Below, piece by piece: positions 37,117 to 45,840 of a DNA stretch of 64,000 nucleotides (the stretch's first letter is position 1; every line of letters begins with the position of its first letter). The notes under the pieces are model-generated. The model worked only from the letters and a program-made list of their open reading frames with translations, ran no database searches and had not been told where the DNA came from. Origin of the DNA: Candidatus Pseudomonas phytovorans (GTDB lineage Bacteria; Pseudomonadota; Gammaproteobacteria; Pseudomonadales; Pseudomonadaceae); NCBI GenBank assembly GCA_029202525.1, contig CP119325.1:5306001-5370000 (forward strand). Reading direction: 5' to 3'. The position numbers and the translations under genes were made by a program.

Positions 37117-39627
37117 CTAGCTCTCGCCGCGCTCGCCACCCGCGGCGGCGGCCCTAGCCAGGCTTGCCGGCGTGCAACGCTGGTCGCCGGCCAACAGCAC
37201 ATCGTCTTCACGTTTCAGCTGCGCCAGGTCCAGTGTCAGCAGGCATACGGCCTGCCCTTGCTGGCGAATTTCCAGGGTGGGTGTCGACTCGCTCATTTCT
37301 ACCGCGAAGAAGCCATCGGCTTCGCTGACACTGCGGCTGGCGTGGTTGATCACCTGGGCTCCGCGCAGCGGCTGGCCATGGCTGTCGAGCAGGCGGCCGA
37401 TCACCGTCAAAGTGCGCAATACCCTCAGTTGCCGATAGGCAATGCCGCCCCGGTTAAGGTGGTAGTCCACGCTGGAGGGCTGGATCACTGCGGCGGTGGC
37501 GTCCGCACCTTCAAGGTCGAACTGCACGTGGCCCGCTTTGTACGCAGCTACCGGCACCACGTTGCGCCCAGGGCGTAAATTGGCAGTACCGCCGTGGCGG
37601 TCGTCAGCGCGCAACACCAGGCCTTCGATGTCGCTTTCCACGTCGACGATCAGCCCGGCCTGGTGCGGCAGGTACTGGCCGCTCACCGCTGCCTTGCCGG
37701 CGCCAACCGCCAGCATGCTTTCCAGGTTGAGCCCGCCGCTGAACTCACCGTTGTACGAGGAGCGCTGGAAGTAGGCGTCGCCATGCAACTGCTGGCTCTC
37801 GAATTGCGTGTCGCCCCCCAGGCCGGCGCCATAGCGGTCGGCGCTGGCGGTCAGGCCGACGCTGCGCAGCGGGCCGAGGTCGACGTCCTGCTGGTAGGCC
37901 AGCGCGGCGTTGAGGTCACGCCCGCCATCGCGCGCGGTACGGCTGCCGACGCTGGCCGACAGGCGCCGCCCCCCCGTGCCGCCCAGGCTCATGCTGAGGC
38001 TCAGGTTGACGCCGCGGCTGCGGGCCTCGCCGGTGCCCACGTTGCCGGGCCGGTCGAACAGCGACAGGCGCCAGTTGGCCTGCGAACCCATTAACTGGCC
38101 GAAGTACGACCAGCCCAGGTCTACACCCGTACCCGCACTGGCCCCGCTGCTGTGCGACACCCGCACGCTGGCGGTATTTCGCGGGTCGAGGCGATGGTTG
38201 TACGACAGTGACGTCTGCGTTTGCCGGGCCTGCCAGTGGGTCGGCTGATCGGCGTCGCGCAACGACTCCGGGCGGGCCAGCCAGGTGCTGCTCTGGCTGG
38301 CCACCAACGAGCTGCTTTCACCGGCATGGATCAGTTGCAGGTCATAGCCATTGCCGTAGCCCTCGGCGCGGAACAGGTTGCCGTACAGTTTGAAGCGATC
38401 GCGTACATCCCAGTCCAGCGACGTTCCGTATTGCAGGGTCTCGTCGATGCGCTGCGCCGAGAGGCCGACGATAGCCCGCGGGTGTAGCAAATAGTTGGCA
38501 AGCACGCCCGCGGCCAGGCTGTCATCGGCGTCATGTTGCCAGTTGCTCAACACACTGCTCTGTCGGCCCAGGTACAGGTTGTAGCGCCACGGTGCATCGG
38601 TACTGCGCCAGTTGCTGGGTTTGTAGATGAACGCCTGGCTGCGCGAAGTGACCTGGCCGTCCTCGACCAGGCGGATTTCCACTTCATAGATGCCACCGGG
38701 CAGCACTTTGCTGTCCAGCGTCTGCAGGCCCGGCTGCACCGGCTGGCTATTGATCAGTACACCGTTGCGGTAAATCTCCGCCACGGCGGGGCGGTTGGGG
38801 GTGACGTAGATGGGCGTCGCGCTGGGCGCGCCATTGTCGATCGCCAGGCTGTCGCTGCTGCCAAACATCAGGCCAAGCGTGGTATCGGGGCTGGTGCCCA
38901 TCAGCCGTGGCTGGCGGGTCAGGCCTTGGGCACTGGGGGTGAAATAGCCCAGGCGGTAGAAGTGGTCTTGTACAAGACGTTCGCCATACAACTGGTCAAC
39001 CCGGTAGCGCGTGCCTTGCTGGCTATCGCTGCCTCGGTCGAGCTGGCCATCGGCCAGAGTCGTCCAGTTGCCCAGGCTGCCCTGCCCTTGCAACGCATAG
39101 CGGCCGCTGGTGGCCCGGCCGTCATTGACCAGGTTGAGTTGGTTGCGCAGCAACAGGCCGTAGCTGCCTTGCTCCGGAAGCCTGTGGAAACGCTGGTTTG
39201 CAGCCGACACTTCGGCCTGGTCGGTGAGCAGTGACAGCTGCGAGTTGACCAGGCTGTAATGCAACGCGCGCAAGCCATCGGGGCAATCCACCTGACAATC
39301 GCCCAGTGGCCGGCCATCGGCCAGGCGCTCGCGCCACCGCCGCCTGAGGGTTTCTGGTTCACGGCTGTCGAGGGTTTCGGTGAATTCCAGCAGTTGCACG
39401 CGCTGATCACGACTGAGCACCACCATCGCATCACCCAGATAGCGGCCGTCCAGGTCCACCCTGACGGCCAACGGTACTTCATAGAAGTGCGCCTCGAACT
39501 CTCGCGGCAGGCCGTCGATGCCACCGAGCGCCATGGGCGCAGCCTGGCCGGTGGCCGCTGCAGCGACCAGGCAGGCTGCGACTGGAAGGCCGCGGTACAA
39601 CGCGCGAAACGGAATGTGTGAGGTCAT
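37117..39627 (-). CDS. Outer-membrane usher of the alpha (CS1/CFA/I-like) pilus
   Basis: Secretes and orders pilus subunits across the outer membrane. ATG 39627 gives 836 residues with a signal peptide (about 1-30, ending ATGQA). The N-terminal domain (FEAHFYEVPLAVRVDLDGRYLGD) is the TcfC/CfaC type, shorter than FimD-type ushers; the middle is a beta barrel with alternating strands and a plug region (SLAIDNGAPSATPIYVTPNRPAVAEIYRNGVLI). The C-terminus has the CS1-pili formation domain (RVLRTLTVIGRLLDSHGQPLRGAQVINH, then GFFAVEMSESTPTLEI) and a Cys pair (CLLTLD, CTPASLA). Starts 88 bases after the pilin stop. Confidence 0.88.
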   Translation of the reverse strand: MTSHIPFRALYRGLPVAACLVAAAATGQAAPMALGGIDGLPREFEAHFYEVPLAVRVDLDGRYLGDAMVVLSRDQRVQLLEFTETLDSREPETLRRRWRERLADGRPLGDCQVDCPDGLRALHYSLVNSQLSLLTDQAEVSAANQRFHRLPEQGSYGLLLRNQLNLVNDGRATSGRYALQGQGSLGNWTTLADGQLDRGSDSQQGTRYRVDQLYGERLVQDHFYRLGYFTPSAQGLTRQPRLMGTSPDTTLGLMFGSSDSLAIDNGAPSATPIYVTPNRPAVAEIYRNGVLINSQPVQPGLQTLDSKVLPGGIYEVEIRLVEDGQVTSRSQAFIYKPSNWRSTDAPWRYNLYLGRQSSVLSNWQHDADDSLAAGVLANYLLHPRAIVGLSAQRIDETLQYGTSLDWDVRDRFKLYGNLFRAEGYGNGYDLQLIHAGESSSLVASQSSTWLARPESLRDADQPTHWQARQTQTSLSYNHRLDPRNTASVRVSHSSGASAGTGVDLGWSYFGQLMGSQANWRLSLFDRPGNVGTGEARSRGVNLSLSMSLGGTGGRRLSASVGSRTARDGGRDLNAALAYQQDVDLGPLRSVGLTASADRYGAGLGGDTQFESQQLHGDAYFQRSSYNGEFSGGLNLESMLAVGAGKAAVSGQYLPHQAGLIVDVESDIEGLVLRADDRHGGTANLRPGRNVVPVAAYKAGHVQFDLEGADATAAVIQPSSVDYHLNRGGIAYRQLRVLRTLTVIGRLLDSHGQPLRGAQVINHASRSVSEADGFFAVEMSESTPTLEIRQQGQAVCLLTLDLAQLKREDDVLLAGDQRCTPASLARAAAAGGERGES

Positions 39628-39714
39628 GAGTGTCGCTTGCAGGCAATACCTGCCCGCCCCGCGACAGGTGCCGAGGGCAGGGACAGGCAACAACGGATGA
39701 ACGGAGGGGGTGGA

Positions 39715-40194
39715 TCAGGGCGCGGCCGTTTCGAAGATCATGCTGACCAGGCCCTGGTAGTTGCCTGGCTCATAGCCTGCGGCAGGCGCCGGTTGTGCTG
39801 CGACTTCAAAGCCAATGATCGCACCCGGTGCTGCCTGGGCGGCGCTGACCACTTCGGCTGGGGTGGTTTGCAATACGGTGTCGCCAACCTTGACATCCAG
39901 GCCGATGTTGTTGGAGCCGTTGGCAATCACGGCAGGCGATACCAGGTAGGCGGTGATAGGGCCGACAGTGCTTTTGACTTGCAGTTCTTTGCGGATCGGG
40001 TCGAGCCTGGCCTGATTGGGGTTCCAGCCCAACTCCTGAGGGTCGTTCATCCAGTTGCCGCCTACCGGCTCAACGAAGAACGCATCGGTCGGTACCTGGG
40101 CCGTTACCTGCACTTGTTTTTCGATCGGGTCGATGGCGTGGGCAGCGCCGGCGAACAACAGGGCCAGCGGGAGGGCGAGGAACATACGTTTCAC
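39715..40194 (-). CDS. CS1-type major pilin
   Basis: Structural subunit of the alpha-type pilus, 159 residues. GTG 40194 follows AAGGAG and gives a signal peptide KRMFLALPLALLFAGAAHA; an internal ATG three codons later would lose the positive n-region. The mature N-terminus IDPIEKQVQVTAQVPTDAFF resembles the EK-N-TVTASV donor strand of CfaB-like pilins, and the end GNYQGLVSMIFETAAP matches the closing strand of that family. No cysteines, as usual for this class. First gene of the pilus operon; its promoter should lie in 40195-40345. Confidence 0.87.
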   Translation of the reverse strand: MKRMFLALPLALLFAGAAHAIDPIEKQVQVTAQVPTDAFFVEPVGGNWMNDPQELGWNPNQARLDPIRKELQVKSTVGPITAYLVSPAVIANGSNNIGLDVKVGDTVLQTTPAEVVSAAQAAPGAIIGFEVAAQPAPAAGYEPGNYQGLVSMIFETAAP

Positions 40195-40350
40195 GAATCA
40201 AATCTCCTTGAGGAATCTCGGGCTGACGGGCGACTGCCCGATCAGTGGAGGCGATTATTCGTGAACGCTGTCGCGGAATGATTAGGACCGTTCCGAGCGG
40301 ATTTAGGAAATTTCCCAAGCAAATTCATTTTGCCATTATTTGCTGCCAAA

Positions 40351-40399
40351 CCCTGAAACGCACAACGCCCCGGCAAGCGGGGCGTTGTGCGTTTCAGGG
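40351..40399. terminator. Strong bidirectional hairpin between actP and the pilin gene
   Basis: Perfect 22-bp stem CCCTGAAACGCACAACGCCC.. / ..GGGCGTTGTGCGTTTCAGGG with loop GCAAG. It lies 17 bases past the actP stop and isolates the pilus operon from read-through. On the minus strand a short T run (TTTGG) follows. Confidence 0.85.
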
Positions 40400-40415
40400 T
40401 TTAACCGCTACAGCA

Positions 40416-42080
40416 TCAGTGAGAAACCGCCCCGCTGGCACCCAGGCCAGTCTGCGACCGCACGAACTGCGGGAAGAATTTCGCACGCTCGTCGTCAGCC
40501 GCCTTGGACTTGTCGGTGATCGAGAAGAACCAGATGCTGACGAAGGCGATGGCCATCGAGAACAGCGCCGGGTACTCGTACGGGTAGATTGGCTTCTCAT
40601 GGCCGAGGATCTGCACCCAGATGGTCGGGCCAAGGATCATCAGCGTCACCGCACTCACCAGGCCCAGCCAGCCGCCGATCATGGCGCCGCGGGTGGTCAG
40701 CTTCTTCCAGTACATCGAAAGCAGCAGCACCGGGAAGTTACAGCTGGCCGCAATGGAGAACGCCAGGCCGACCATGAAGGCGATGTTCTGCTTCTCGAAC
40801 AGGATGCCCAGGCCGATCGCCAGCACACCCAGGGCGACGGTGGTGATCTTCGACACGCGGATCTCGTCCTTGTCGTTGGCCTTGCCCTTGCGCCATACGC
40901 TGGCGTACAGGTCGTGGGACACCGCCGAGGCACCGGCCAGGGTCAGGCCGGCAACCACCGCCAGGATGGTGGCGAAGGCCACTGCCGAGATAAAGCCGAG
41001 GAACACGCTGCCACCCACGGCGTCGGCCAGGTGCACCGCCGCCATGTTGTTGCCGCCCAGCAAGGCGCCTGCGGCATCCTTGAAGTCCGGGTTGGTGCTG
41101 ACCAGCAGGATGGCGCCAAAGCCGATGATGAAGGTGAGGATGTAGAAGTAGCCGATGAAGCCGGTGGCGTACAGCACGCTCTTGCGTGCTTCCTTGGCGT
41201 CACTGACGGTGAAGAAGCGCATCAGGATGTGCGGCAGGCCGGCGGTACCGAACATCAGCGCCAGGCCCAGGGAGAACGCCGAGATCGGGTCTTTTACCAG
41301 GCCGCCCGGGCTCATGATCGCTTCACCCTTGGCGTGCACCTTGATCGCTTCGGAGAACAGGGTGTTGAAGTCGAAGTTCACGTGTTTCATTACCATCAGT
41401 GCCATGAAGCTGGCACCCGACAGCAACAACACAGCCTTGATGATCTGTACCCAGGTAGTGGCCAGCATGCCGCCGAACAGCACGTACAGGCACATCAGGA
41501 TACCTACCAGGATCACCGCCACGTGGTAGTCCAGGCCGAACAGCAGCTCGATCAACTTGCCGGCGCCGACCATCTGCGCAATCAGGTAGAAGGCCACCAC
41601 CACCAGCGAACCGGAGGCCGACAGGGTGCGGATTTCCTTTTGCCCGAGGCGGTACGAGGCCACGTCGGCGAAGGTGTATTTGCCCAGGTTGCGCAGGCGT
41701 TCGGCGATCAGGAACAGGATGATCGGCCAGCCGACCAAAAAGCCGATGGAGTAGATCAGGCCGTCGTAACCCGAGGTGAACACCAGGGCGGAGATGCCCA
41801 GGAAAGAGGCGGCCGACATGTAGTCGCCGGCAATCGCCAGGCCGTTCTGGAAACCGGTGATCTTACCGCCGGCGGCGTAATAGTCCGCAGCGGACTTGTT
41901 GCGTTTGGAGGCCCAGTAGGTAATGCCAAGGGTGAAGGCGACGAAGGCCACGAACATGGCGATCGCGGCGACGTTCAGCGGCTGTTTCTGCACCTCGCCG
42001 GTCAGGGCATCGGCGGCCCACACGGCGGGTGCGAAGGCACCGCAGGCCAGTACGGCCAAAGCTTTGGCGTGGCGAATCAT
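40416..42080 (-). CDS. actP: Cation/acetate symporter
   Basis: Sodium:solute symporter family protein of 554 residues, importing acetate and other short carboxylates. Starts with a signal-like helix (MIRHAKALAVLACGAFAPAVWA) followed by about 13 membrane helices; family stretches include KSAADYYAAGGKITGFQNGLAIAGDYMSAASFLGI (trimmed), FVGWPIILFLIAERLRNLGKYTFADV-like and LMFGTAGLPHILMRFFTV. Its ATG overlaps the DUF485 stop by four bases (ATGA), the standard yjcH-actP arrangement. Followed by a strong terminator hairpin. Confidence 0.95.
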   Translation of the reverse strand: MIRHAKALAVLACGAFAPAVWAADALTGEVQKQPLNVAAIAMFVAFVAFTLGITYWASKRNKSAADYYAAGGKITGFQNGLAIAGDYMSAASFLGISALVFTSGYDGLIYSIGFLVGWPIILFLIAERLRNLGKYTFADVASYRLGQKEIRTLSASGSLVVVAFYLIAQMVGAGKLIELLFGLDYHVAVILVGILMCLYVLFGGMLATTWVQIIKAVLLLSGASFMALMVMKHVNFDFNTLFSEAIKVHAKGEAIMSPGGLVKDPISAFSLGLALMFGTAGLPHILMRFFTVSDAKEARKSVLYATGFIGYFYILTFIIGFGAILLVSTNPDFKDAAGALLGGNNMAAVHLADAVGGSVFLGFISAVAFATILAVVAGLTLAGASAVSHDLYASVWRKGKANDKDEIRVSKITTVALGVLAIGLGILFEKQNIAFMVGLAFSIAASCNFPVLLLSMYWKKLTTRGAMIGGWLGLVSAVTLMILGPTIWVQILGHEKPIYPYEYPALFSMAIAFVSIWFFSITDKSKAADDERAKFFPQFVRSQTGLGASGAVSH

Positions 42081-42388
42081 TGTTGCGCCTCCTTCAGGAT
42101 GGCCTTGTTCAGCTCATCGAATTCGCCGTTGGCTCGGCGTACGTAGATGGCGGTCAGGACGAATGCCGAAAGGATCAGGCCGACGCCCAGGGGAATGCCC
42201 CAGGTAATCGACGACTCAGGGCTGAGCTTGGCGCCCAGCAAATGAGGACCGTAGGCGATCAGGAGGATGAAGGCGCAGTACAGGCCGAGCATGATCGCCG
42301 AAAGAATCCAGGCGAACCGTTCGCGTTTGGTGACCAGCTCCTTGAAGCGGGGGCTGTTTTGTATCGAGAGGTAAATGCTGTCGTTCAT
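42077..42388 (-). CDS. DUF485 (YjcH-like) membrane protein
   Basis: Partner of ActP, 103 residues, two membrane helices (WILSAIMLGLYCAFILLIAYGP and ITWGIPLGVGLILSAFVLTAIYV) connected by a short loop; N- and C-termini cytoplasmic and charged. ATG 42388 (MNDSIYLSIQ) is chosen; upstream sequence to 42430 has no conserved character. Exact role unknown; in E. coli yjcH is cotranscribed with acs and actP. Here acs is not in the window. Confidence 0.9.
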   Translation of the reverse strand: MNDSIYLSIQNSPRFKELVTKRERFAWILSAIMLGLYCAFILLIAYGPHLLGAKLSPESSITWGIPLGVGLILSAFVLTAIYVRRANGEFDELNKAILKEAQQ

Positions 42389-42520
42389 TGTTTTTGTCCT
42401 AGCAGCACAGGTAGGGGATGGTACCCACACCCTTACTTTATGCTGCCGCTGGACGCCAACCAGACGACCTTAGTCTTAGATGCAACGGTGTTTTACCGAT
42501 TGCGTAACAAAGTGCCGGCC

Positions 42521-42606
42521 CTTTCGCGGGCATGCCCGCTCCCACAGGTACATCACAAGGCCTGAAGGCAGTGATTTCACTGTGGGAGCGGGCAAGCCCG
42601 CGAAGA
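42521..42606. repeat. REP inverted pair between the betaine-binding protein and DUF485 genes
   Basis: Arms 42521-42547 and 42579-42606 (CTTTCGCGGGCATGCCCGCT.. core) with a 31-bp spacer. Acts at the 3' end of the betaine-binding gene, upstream of nothing on that strand before 42388. Confidence 0.92.
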
Positions 42607-42630
42607 AGCAAAACTGGCCCTAACGAGCGA

Positions 42631-43491
42631 TCACTTACCAGTCCACTCCTTCACACGATCCGGGTGCTTGGCCACCCAGTCCTTGGCCGCGGCTTCAGGC
42701 TTGGCACCGTCCTGAATCGCCAACATGACTTCGCCAATTTCATCCTTGGACTGCCACTGGAACTTCTTCAGGAACTCGGCCACTTCAGGGGCTTTCTTGT
42801 CCAGTTGCTTGCTGCCGATGCTGTTTACGGTTTCAGCTGCGCCGTAGACGCCTTTGGGGTCTTCAAGGAACTTGAGCTTCCACTTGGCAAACATCCAGTG
42901 GGGTACCCAGCCCGTCACTGCAACCGACTGCTGCTTGTCATAGGCACGGGTAAGCTCGGCAATCATGCCTGCGCCAGAGCTGGCTTGCAGCTTGTAGCCG
43001 GTCAGGTCGTAGTCCTTGATGGCCTGGTCGGTCTTGATCATCACGCCGGAGCCGGCGTCGATACCTACGATTTTCTGCTTGAAGCTGGTGTCGGTCTTGA
43101 GGTCGGCAATGCTGTTGGCCTTGACGTACTCAGGCACGATCAGGCCGATTTTTGCGTCTTTGAAGTTGGCCCCGTAGTCGACCACCTTGTCTTTGTTCTT
43201 GGCCCAATATTCACCATGGGTAACCGGCAACCATGCCGAGAGGATCGCATCGAGCTTGCCGGTGGCAACGCCCTGCCACATGATCCCCGCAGCCACGGCC
43301 TGCAACTTCACGTCGTAGCCGAGCTTTTGCTTGATCACTTCGGCGGCCACGTTGGTGGTCGCGACGCTGTCGGCCCAACCATCCACGTAACCGATGCTGA
43401 CTTCTTTAGCCATTGCCTGTGCAGCGCTCATCCCCAGTACCAGGGCGGTGCCCACCCCCAGGAAACGTCGCATTTTTTTCAAAGTTGCCAT
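42631..43491 (-). CDS. Glycine betaine/choline-type ABC substrate-binding protein (OpuAC family)
   Basis: Periplasmic binding protein of 286 residues with a signal peptide (MATLKKMRRFLGVGTALVLG, cleavage after AQAMA). The mature part has the OpuAC/ProX features: VSIGYVDGWADSVATTNVAA, GDYM-free aromatic cage residues W in AWLP, VTGWVPHWMFAKWKLKFLEDP, and the closing WVAKHPDRVKEWTGK. Expected ligand: betaine, choline or a related osmolyte. No permease or ATPase gene lies beside it, so it must feed a transporter encoded elsewhere. ATG 43491 has AGGGG eight bases upstream. Confidence 0.9.
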   Translation of the reverse strand: MATLKKMRRFLGVGTALVLGMSAAQAMAKEVSIGYVDGWADSVATTNVAAEVIKQKLGYDVKLQAVAAGIMWQGVATGKLDAILSAWLPVTHGEYWAKNKDKVVDYGANFKDAKIGLIVPEYVKANSIADLKTDTSFKQKIVGIDAGSGVMIKTDQAIKDYDLTGYKLQASSGAGMIAELTRAYDKQQSVAVTGWVPHWMFAKWKLKFLEDPKGVYGAAETVNSIGSKQLDKKAPEVAEFLKKFQWQSKDEIGEVMLAIQDGAKPEAAAKDWVAKHPDRVKEWTGK

Positions 43492-43688
43492 CAAAGCATC
43501 CCCTCGTCAGGTCTTGGAGATTGCATCATCTGCCTGCGACAGAGGTCGACCTGATCCGTCTGCGACCTGTACAGGCCCCATATGCGACAGCACTGTGCCA
43601 TTAGCGCCATCGGCCTACGCCGACCTGCGCGATCCTTGCATGCCAAAGCTTTGGCGCCGGGCTACTATCTACCCTTTTGCGCCTGACG
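43492..43688. other. Divergent promoter region
   Basis: About 200 bases between the betaine-binding protein gene and the GH17 gene. It must carry two divergent promoters. I see no long palindrome or REP and no clear operator. Confidence 0.5.
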
Positions 43689-45254
43689 ATGGACCGCCCG
43701 ATGCCCAGTTCTGCCCGCCTGCTGTTGCCGCTGTACCTGCTTGCCTGCCTGTTGGCTCTGATCGGGCTCGCCGGGCTCTGGTACGGGCTTGGCAAGCCGG
43801 TGCACCTGCCCGATGCGGCCAGCTCGACGCACAAGTTGCAATGCGCGTCCTACACGCCGTTCGACAAGGATCAGTCGCCCTACGACCAGCCGTTTCGCCT
43901 GCGCCCGGCACGCATGGACGCCGACCTTGCCTTGCTGGCTGAGCGTTTCCAGTGCATCCGCACCTATTCCATGACCGGCCTTGAGGCAATCCCGGCGTTG
44001 GCCCGCAAGCATGGGCTGAAAGTGATGCTGGGCGCCTGGGTGAACGCTCACCCGGCCGACACCGACAAGGAAATCGACCTGTTGATCGCCACCGCCAACG
44101 CCAACCCCGATGTGGTCAGCGCGGTGATCGTGGGCAACGAGACGTTGCTGCGCAAGGAAGTCACCGGCGCGCACCTGGCCAAGCTGATCGCCCGGGTAAA
44201 AAGCCAGGTGAAGGTGCCGGTGACCTACGCAGATGTGTGGGAGTTCTGGTTGCAGCACCCGCAGATTGCCCCGGCGGTGGATTTCCTGACCATCCACCTG
44301 CTGCCGTACTGGGAAGACGACCCGCGCGGCATCGACGAAGCCCTGGCCCATGTGGCCGATGTACGCCGGGTATTCGGCACGCGCTTTGCGCCCAAGGACA
44401 TCCTGATTGGCGAAACCGGCTGGCCCAGCGAAGGCCGCCAGCGCGAGATTGCCGTGCCCAGCCGGGTCAACGAGGCGCGCTTCATTCGTGGCTTTGTGGC
44501 CATGGCCGAGAGCAACGGCTGGCATTACAACCTGATCGAAGCATTCGACCAGCCGTGGAAGCGCGCCAACGAAGGCGCAGTGGGGGGTTACTGGGGGCTG
44601 TACGACGCCGACCGGCAGGACAAGGGCGTGCTCGAAGGGCCGGTGAGCAACCTGCATTATTGGCCCCAATGGTTGCTGGCCAGCGCCGTACTGATGGTGC
44701 TCATGCTGATGATGGCCGGGCGTCCCGCTACACCGAAGGCGGCCTTGCTGCTGCCGCTGCTGGCGGCGTTCGGCGCCGGTTGCCTGGGGTTGTGGGGCGA
44801 GCTGATGCGTACCCATGCACGCTTTGCCGGGGAATGGCTGTGGGCCGTTGCGCTGGCCGGGCTGAACCTGCTGGTGCTGGCCCATGCGCTGCTGGCTTTG
44901 GCACAGCGGGCCGGCTGGCGTGAGCGCTTGTTCGCCTGGCTGCAGGCGCGGGCGGGTTGGCTGTTGTTGGCGGCGGGCTTCGCTGCGGCGGTGAGCATGC
45001 TGGCGATGGTGTTCGACCCACGTTACCGCAGCTTCCCCAGCGCGGCGCTGGCGTTGCCGGCGCTGGTGTATGTGCTGTGGCCGGTGCAGGCGCGGCGGGC
45101 GGAAGTGGCGTTGCTGGCGTTCATTGTCGGTGCTGGGGTGGCGCCGCAATTGTTTGTGGAGGGGCTGGAGAACCAGCAGGCCTGGGGTTGGGCGGTGGTG
45201 AGTGTGCTGATGACCGCAGCCTTGTGGCGGAGCTTGCGGCTGTGCAAGGTTTGA
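43689..45254 (+). CDS. Membrane GH17-family beta-glucan enzyme (glucosyltransferase/hydrolase)
   Basis: Inner-membrane protein of 521 residues (ATG 43689, MDRPMPSSARL; an ATG at 43701 is an alternative). One N-terminal helix, then a periplasmic GH17 domain (about 45-310), then about seven C-terminal helices. GH17 catalytic residues: acid/base E in VIVGNETLLRKE and nucleophile E in ILIGETGWPSEG; substrate-site YSMTGLEAI and IEAFDQPWK are kept. Related pseudomonad proteins transfer beta-1,3-glucan fragments and are linked to cyclic or branched periplasmic glucans (the N-terminal part of NdvB is similar). Monocistronic. Confidence 0.87.
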   Translation: MDRPMPSSARLLLPLYLLACLLALIGLAGLWYGLGKPVHLPDAASSTHKLQCASYTPFDKDQSPYDQPFRLRPARMDADLALLAERFQCIRTYSMTGLEAIPALARKHGLKVMLGAWVNAHPADTDKEIDLLIATANANPDVVSAVIVGNETLLRKEVTGAHLAKLIARVKSQVKVPVTYADVWEFWLQHPQIAPAVDFLTIHLLPYWEDDPRGIDEALAHVADVRRVFGTRFAPKDILIGETGWPSEGRQREIAVPSRVNEARFIRGFVAMAESNGWHYNLIEAFDQPWKRANEGAVGGYWGLYDADRQDKGVLEGPVSNLHYWPQWLLASAVLMVLMLMMAGRPATPKAALLLPLLAAFGAGCLGLWGELMRTHARFAGEWLWAVALAGLNLLVLAHALLALAQRAGWRERLFAWLQARAGWLLLAAGFAAAVSMLAMVFDPRYRSFPSAALALPALVYVLWPVQARRAEVALLAFIVGAGVAPQLFVEGLENQQAWGWAVVSVLMTAALWRSLRLCKV

Positions 45255-45260
45255 TATCCC

Positions 45261-45279
45261 GGGGCCGCTGCGCGGCCCC
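45261..45279. terminator. Short GC hairpin between convergent genes
   Basis: GGGGCCGC-TGC-GCGGCCCC, 8-bp stem, directly after the GH17 stop and before the 3' end of the convergent small membrane protein gene. No T tract; probably bidirectional. Confidence 0.5.
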
Positions 45280-45296
45280 TGTCAGACTCGCCATGG

Positions 45297-45650
45297 TCAC
45301 CTGACCAACCGCAGCCCCGCCAGCACCAGCGCAAACACGGCAATACTGGCGGTGTACAACACCAGCGCTGGCACCGCGAACACCAGGGCCAGCACCGCCA
45401 GCCACCCGCCAGCGCGGCCGGCAACGACCTGCGCCAACAGCGCCAGGCCCAACCCGCTCCAGGCCATCACCTGGTGGTGAATGCCCAATCCAAGCAACGA
45501 CCGCACCTCACACTGCCAGTACGCGGCCGGTACCGTGCACAGCCCTACCCACTGGCCATCTTCCATCAGCCCATAGCGCACGCCATAACTGGCCGCGAGC
45601 CACAGCCCGATACAAAGCACCAGTAGCGCAGCCGGTAGCGAACGAGACAT
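45297..45650 (-). CDS. Small integral membrane protein, unknown function
   Basis: A 117-residue protein (ATG 45650, MSRSLPAALLVLC, preceded by GGAG) with about three to four membrane helices: LPAALLVLCIGLWLAASYG, VMAWSGLGLALLAQVVAG, LAVLALVFAVPALVLYTASIAV. A loop after helix 1 has VGLCTVPAAYWQCEVRSLLGLGIHH, with two cysteines that could pair in the periplasm. I do not recognise the family. It is convergent with the GH17 gene and divergent from the secreted hydrolase. Confidence 0.75.
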   Translation of the reverse strand: MSRSLPAALLVLCIGLWLAASYGVRYGLMEDGQWVGLCTVPAAYWQCEVRSLLGLGIHHQVMAWSGLGLALLAQVVAGRAGGWLAVLALVFAVPALVLYTASIAVFALVLAGLRLVR

Positions 45651-45840
45651 CCTGTTCTCCAATAGCGGTAATCGAAAGCATCCATGATCGCTTATGCCTG
45701 GTTGTAAGGCAAAATCACAACCCTGCAGCTATGTTGCAGATAACAAGCACACCAAAGGCCACCACGCCAGGCAACTTTGCCCAGCTGGATGTGGTCCTAG
45801 CCTGCACACTGCTCGACCTTGCGTTCTTTTGGGGGATTAC

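Noticed and set aside
31120..40194. Pilus cluster as a genomic island
   Set aside because: No integrase, transposase, tRNA target or flanking direct repeat is seen, and base composition looks like that of its neighbours; transfer cannot be shown from this window.
45297..45650. Small membrane protein gene as antisense noise of the GH17/hydrolase region
   Set aside because: It overlaps neither neighbour, has a GGAG ribosome site and a coherent multi-helix hydrophobicity pattern, so I kept it as a real gene.
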